From Pyrinomonadaceae bacterium (lineage in GTDB: Bacteria > Acidobacteriota > Blastocatellia > Pyrinomonadales > Pyrinomonadaceae): a stretch of 64,000 bases of DNA. This document shows, piece after piece, positions 63,701-64,000 of this stretch. The stretch covers positions 1-64,000 of the forward strand of contig JACMJZ010000019.1 of NCBI GenBank assembly GCA_014380365.1. Reading direction: 5' to 3'. Under the pieces are notes generated by a model. It was given only the letters and a program-made list of their open reading frames with translations, searched no databases and was not told where the DNA came from. A program made the translations under genes and the position numbers. Each line of letters starts with the position of its first letter. Positions within the stretch are counted from its first letter, which is position 1.

Positions 63701-64000
63701 CAGCCGTGAAATGCCATTTCCCGTCGTCCCGTCGTTGCCAAGAATGGCAGCATTCGGGCCCGCCGGTAGATTGAAGATGATGTCAACTGCATCGCCGTCG
63801 TTCGTGATCGGTTCCAGCCCGGTGTAGGTCACTGTGCCGTAGTTGGACATCACGATGTTGCCGTCGTTCGAATTTGTGTAGTTGTAAGTGACTGTGCCCT
63901 GGCTGCCGCCGGTGATCACGAGCTTATCGCCCGGAGTTCCGGTCTGAGCGCCGCCCGCGTAGCTGACCCCGCCCGCCGGGATGAAATCGCCGCCCGCCAA
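51704..64000 (-). CDS. Giant surface protein (Calx-beta, CSLREA, DUF4214), partial
   Basis: The C-terminal 4098 aa of a very large exported protein; the start is beyond 64000. In protein order: hemagglutinin-like Gly/Thr repeats (64000 to about 62000), then blocks of Calx-beta units (VTVAVSPSSVTEDG...YTFTR) alternating with right-handed beta-helix/CSLREA domains. The three CSLREA motifs are CLPGNCSLREAINAANF (near 61540), CSLDDCSLREAITNANA (59590) and CNLAHCSLREVIVAVSG (56380). The C terminus (51707 to about 52490) is DUF4214: FVRQHYHDFLNREPDASG, YLRRNPNAAPDSDHTGYDFW. Such proteins are cell-surface or secreted adhesins; DUF4214 is common at their ends and may relate to secretion or attachment. 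The tandem Calx-beta units are described separately. Confidence 0.88.
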   Translation of the reverse strand: MAGGDFIPAGGVSYAGGAQTGTPGDKLVITGGSQGTVTYNYTNSNDGNIVMSNYGTVTYTGLEPITNDGDAVDIIFNLPAGPNAAILGNDGTTGNGISRLSGATFEQTDFMNPSGSVTINRGDPADTLTFNGTPDLDASLTIGSVANPFSTIGLTGPLALAANKNLAAYATGTISLPSSTSDLTTSGTGTVSLRTARNITFQTGSSISVVNGALTLEANAAGTTAGNFMGISFFDAGLTTSGTGAINLTGKGGLDASTAIHTGISAFDGVISSTSMAVGAGTITLNGTGGSGTTGNNGVSMFSSQISSAAGDISITGQGGSGTGSTHIGVNMVNGADVTAAGAAKITIVGTGGDGSEMNRGVLISGVCTVSSVNGDIALTGTAIDTTGSINHGIQVQDQSAITTTGTANLTMTGTPGSTDPAVGTGITIGLGIPTTITLTGASNSFIADTINIASTETINAGANTVTLRQKTNSRSIDLGAADATGTLGLTDAELDRITAGTLNLGDANSGQITVSADITRALSTNMQLVSGSDVIISGGQVNTGGGTLLLDPGNSPAAVKPVKSSTDVTASTLSFGSDLAIVIDGLTVDTQYTQLNVAGIVNITGVTLVLSGSHTPAAGQTFTIVNNDDSDPITGEFNGLPPGATIPNFLGSAFGATITYVGGTNGNDVVLTVVAADVSVAVSPSSVLENGGTNLDYTFTRTVNTTGTLTVDFTVGGTAAFGTDYTQTGAATFGATSGTVTFTGTNSTAVVTIDPAVDTDYEANETVLLTLTPGSGYNVGMPSSATGTITNDDSPPATLVVTKTADTDNVCLPGNCSLREAINAANFSSDTSTITFNIPLADPGYSAVTGVFTIQPTPTALPEITQRVTIDGASQTTFTGETNANGPEVVINGSLLSGSPSGFYASSGATNTVIANLVINGFGSTGVVVWANNAQVLNNYIGTNAAGTAAVANASGLGVGASAGVTSGYLISGNLISGNTGIGLSSCDVLNSTFTNNKIGTDRTGASNVGNSGIGFRPVCTNFANNTISSNIIAYNGGDGFRDEPDYFGGVPGNNHLNIRITQNSFFENGALGINLSPPPDGNFDGVTPNDAGDTDNGGNNLQNFPVLASAKVTGTTYRITGTLNTTVSSTSGYTIEFFSNPACDASGNGEGKTYLGNVLTGNTDGSGNVSFTFYSATAFSVGDVITATAADASGNTSEFSACFTAVAGTPGTIQFSAVNYNDTEQDTGTHTATITVQRIGGSDGPASVHYATSDGVTNAATAGSDYDSASGDFNWADGDGSERTFTVTVHGDTTVEANEIVDLTLSAATGASIGGTNPATLTIANDDTEVSVTVAPTSVVEDGVPNLVYTFTRNGVTSGSLTASFSVGGTAVFSSDYTASGAASFTSSTGTVTFGAGNATADVTIDPTTDISYEPSETVILTVTSGTGYNVGSPSAATGTITDEDPIPATLVVTKTDDTNDGFCSLDDCSLREAITNANAISDTNSITFAIPAATDAGCNSLTGVCTIQPTSALPAVDTPVNINGYSQTGASANTLTVGNDAALKIVLDGTNAGPTAIGLEFSATLSSVRGLIVNRFGLDGIRLTSNTNNVVAGNFIGTDVTGTSTAGNGAHGVHLSSASTNTIGGTTAADRNVISGGTTSGAQGIQVAGTGATGNILKGNYIGTNAAGTATIPNAGDGIRLISSPNTVIGGVTALEANVIAGNGQDGIRVNGDSTVIKGNFIGTNSAGAVLGNGQAGIHTVNANNNVIGGTAAGEANTVANNGIKGVFIQSGTGNVIRANSIYSNTGLGIDLGLDSVTANDDGAADDVDTGANNLQNFPVIAAVVVGTPNTISGTLDSTPSQTFTIDFYSSPAGTCDPTGNGEGRTYLGSRSTTTDANGLGAFRFNPATLNANDVVTATATDSAGNTSEFSACKSAVAIAFGEIKFAAANAPNTNDTETNSGTHVVNIVVQRVGGADRAVSVDYEITDGTATSEDYSAANGTLTWANGDDTNRNIPITVNGDTKFELNETVSIELVNAQGGAAIAGDNPVTLTITNDDTQPTILIDNVTHPEGNSGTTEYDFTVSLSNPSYQTITVTAATADNSATTADSDYTSASTPFTFAPDETEKHFLVQVNGDLTIESDEQFFVNLTSPVNATTTDQGVGTITNDDTEVSVTVTPATTAEDGGPNLVYTFTRTPLTAGDITVNFTVCGTALFPDDYSQTGAATYDALEGTIVIPNGSTTATITVDPSTDSDVEPDETVDMTVVAGTGYNVGTPDTASAVIANDDTDIAVAVAPTPIAEDDPPNQLTNPVMVYTFTRTGVTTGAITVNFSVGGTAVFPADYTQTGASSFTSSSGTVEFADGVTTATVTIDPVTEAIYETDETVILTVVAGTGYGPADSPDHSATGTINNNDAPPTLSIGDRIANEGTSGPATTTNFVFTVTRTGATEVTATVDFGTADGVTNAATGGGACGGSVDYVSQIGSLTFLPNEPTKTITILVCRDANVEANETFFVDLSNASEATINDSQGRGTIQNDDSPGTSLTVNTTDDVNDGTCNLAHCSLREVIVAVSGSPGADAIGISFDIPATDPRHFYYTDDGVANQVTLANVATTTAADDSTLVGAAVDPIDPDWPHSWWSIRPESSLPAITHRVVVDGYSQTGASANTPAAGNDAVLTLELTGENAGSGASGLTLNTSTSSVNGLVVNRFTSHGLDLQGGTNNSVVGNYIGTDVSGTLDLGNTLHGINNTGSSATIGGSTPADVNLISGNDGDGVAFTSTNSVLVLGNLIGTKANAIATLGNGGNGISFAGGGAVFNTIGGTQAGDGNTIAFNGGDGLHLTTTAAQGNAIRGNSIYSNGGATANNMGIDLGTDGVTANDAMDTDTGPNNLQNFPIITVARVTGSTRTISGTLNSTPTVNPLAPQTFIIDFYQSPACDTSGNGEGKTYLASITTDPTDANGDVSFSFHPTPLLNIGDVITATATSTGASSSTSEFSQCAIITDGSIGGAAGDIQFTDATYTVGEAGVTASITVKRVGGSNGSVTTTFSTSNGSATAGSDYTAVPGESITFVEGETANKTVTVTINDDSVYEGNETVLLSLGSTVINATKGDDDSLQAQADPHSAVLTITDNDPPPSFTINDVTHLEGDSETTDYVFTVTKTGSTALNATVDYATLDGTAESTSGTPDFSAIPTTTLLFLPSETTKQFTVTVNGDPTVEPDEAFSVNLSNPTNATIGDALGQGNITNDDTDVTVVVSPAAVQEDGASNLSYTFTRNGVTTGPLTVDFAVSGSAAFPTDYTQTGADSFSDSNGTVTFLAGSNIAVVTINPSADSTVESDETAILEVTSGAGYNASPTAATGTITNDDTDVTVAVSPSSTAEDGAANLVYTFTRTGVTSGVLTVNFSVAGTAAFGTDYAQTGAASFNGTSGTINFAAGNSTAAVTVDPASDSTVESDETVILTVAAGAGYNVASPSSATGTIANDDADVTVAVSPSSVTEDGAANLIYTFTRNGATTGALTINFSVAGTAAFGTDYTQTGAASFNGTSGTVNFAAGNSTAAVTLDPSADATVESDETAVLTVTAGTGYNVASPSAATGTITTDDTDVTVAVSPGSVAEDGVPNLVYTFTRNGVTTGALTVNFSVSGTAAFGTDYTQTGAASFNGISGTVNFAAGNSTAAVTIDPATDTSGESDETVILTVTAGTGYNAASPGSATGTITNDDAAGGIVRFSAASYNTTENSRFVTVTVERTGDTSGAVTVDYATPDDSNSATVVPCATVNGFASPRCDFTTALGTLRFAAGETSKTFAVLISQDNYLEGPEALTLTLSNLTGGAVFGVPATATLTIDDDPVEPATNPIDDAENFVRQHYHDFLNREPDASGLAFWTNQITSCGTDQACIDNKRIHVSAAFYLSIEFQGTGYFVERLYKAAYGDATGNSTNGGAHTLPVPVVRFSEFLLDTQEIGLGVIVGQTGWEAALENNKAAFVARFVERARFTTDYPVGMTAADFVDELNANAGNPLSQAERNQLVSDLSTSTKTRAQVLRAVAEDSDLVNAEFNRAFVLMQYFGYLRRNPNAAPDSDHTGYDFWLAKLNQFNGDFVAAEMVKAFITSGEYRRRAGQ
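52911..54323 (-). repeat. Tandem 354-bp (118-aa) Calx-beta-like units
   Basis: The marker GTAATGGTTCC and its variants recur at 52911, 53265, 53619, 53973 and 54324, so successive distances are exactly 354, 354, 354 and then 351 bp. The copies encode near-identical units beginning TDVTVAVSPSS..EDGAANLVYTFTR and ending TGTITNDD. They are in frame, so number can vary by recombination. Confidence 0.9.

Overview
The window looks like a chromosomal segment of an Acidobacteriota bacterium, most likely of the Blastocatellia/Pyrinomonadales type. The RNA polymerase beta subunit carries the cysteine-rich zinc-ribbon insert I associate with acidobacterial RpoB, there is a large Oar-like TonB-dependent receptor, and many intergenic gaps hold long inverted repeats. 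This assignment rests on family knowledge, not on a database search.

Layout. 1-9070: rpoB-rpoC with a terminator. 9102-9704: a small secreted protein of unknown function (minus). 10007-18667: a multihaem cytochrome cluster with a DmsE/MtrA-like decahaem protein, an MtrB/PioB-like outer-membrane barrel, octa-, nona- and tetrahaem proteins, a monohaem cytochrome and a membrane-anchored NapC/NirT-type octahaem protein. Together they could carry electrons from the quinol pool across the periplasm and outer membrane. 18781-20772: a GCS2-type ligase fused to CBS domains. 21029-29640: a sensor kinase, an NtrC-type regulator, a TonB receptor preceded by a sigma-54-like promoter, and an alpha/beta hydrolase. 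29862-37506: a carbon module with a PHB-depolymerase-type esterase, acyl-CoA synthetase, MaoC-type hydratase, MFS transporter, malate synthase and isocitrate lyase, which would convert fatty or hydroxyacyl compounds to acetyl-CoA and feed the glyoxylate shunt. 37741-40340: MarR, pirin, DoxX and YceI genes behind a MarR-like operator, a probable redox-stress operon. 40412-41451: two degraded genes.

41564-46815 is the most interesting region: a 5.2 kb island inserted in the 3' half of a tRNA-Ala(CGC) gene and bounded by an exact 43-bp direct repeat of the tRNA. It holds one transcription unit of two overlapping frames. Read together they encode a helical scaffold, a beta-sandwich, a P-loop ATPase and a C-terminal NYN (PIN-like) nuclease. 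The Walker A motif lies in the first frame and Walker B in the second, so either a +1 frameshift joins them or the gene is broken. I propose it as a candidate undescribed defence or RNA-processing system.

46908-51319: an AlaX-type alanyl-tRNA editing protein upstream of and co-oriented with the tRNA-Ala gene, an M61 peptidase with a PDZ domain, and a polytopic membrane protein. 51704-64000 (minus): the C-terminal 4098 residues of a giant surface protein (Calx-beta repeats, three CSLREA/beta-helix blocks, DUF4214 at the C terminus), whose start lies outside the window.

Inverted repeats of unrelated sequence, with arms of about 9 to 55 bp, fill about a dozen intergenic gaps. In at least two places they reach the 5' end of a reading frame and confuse start-site choice.
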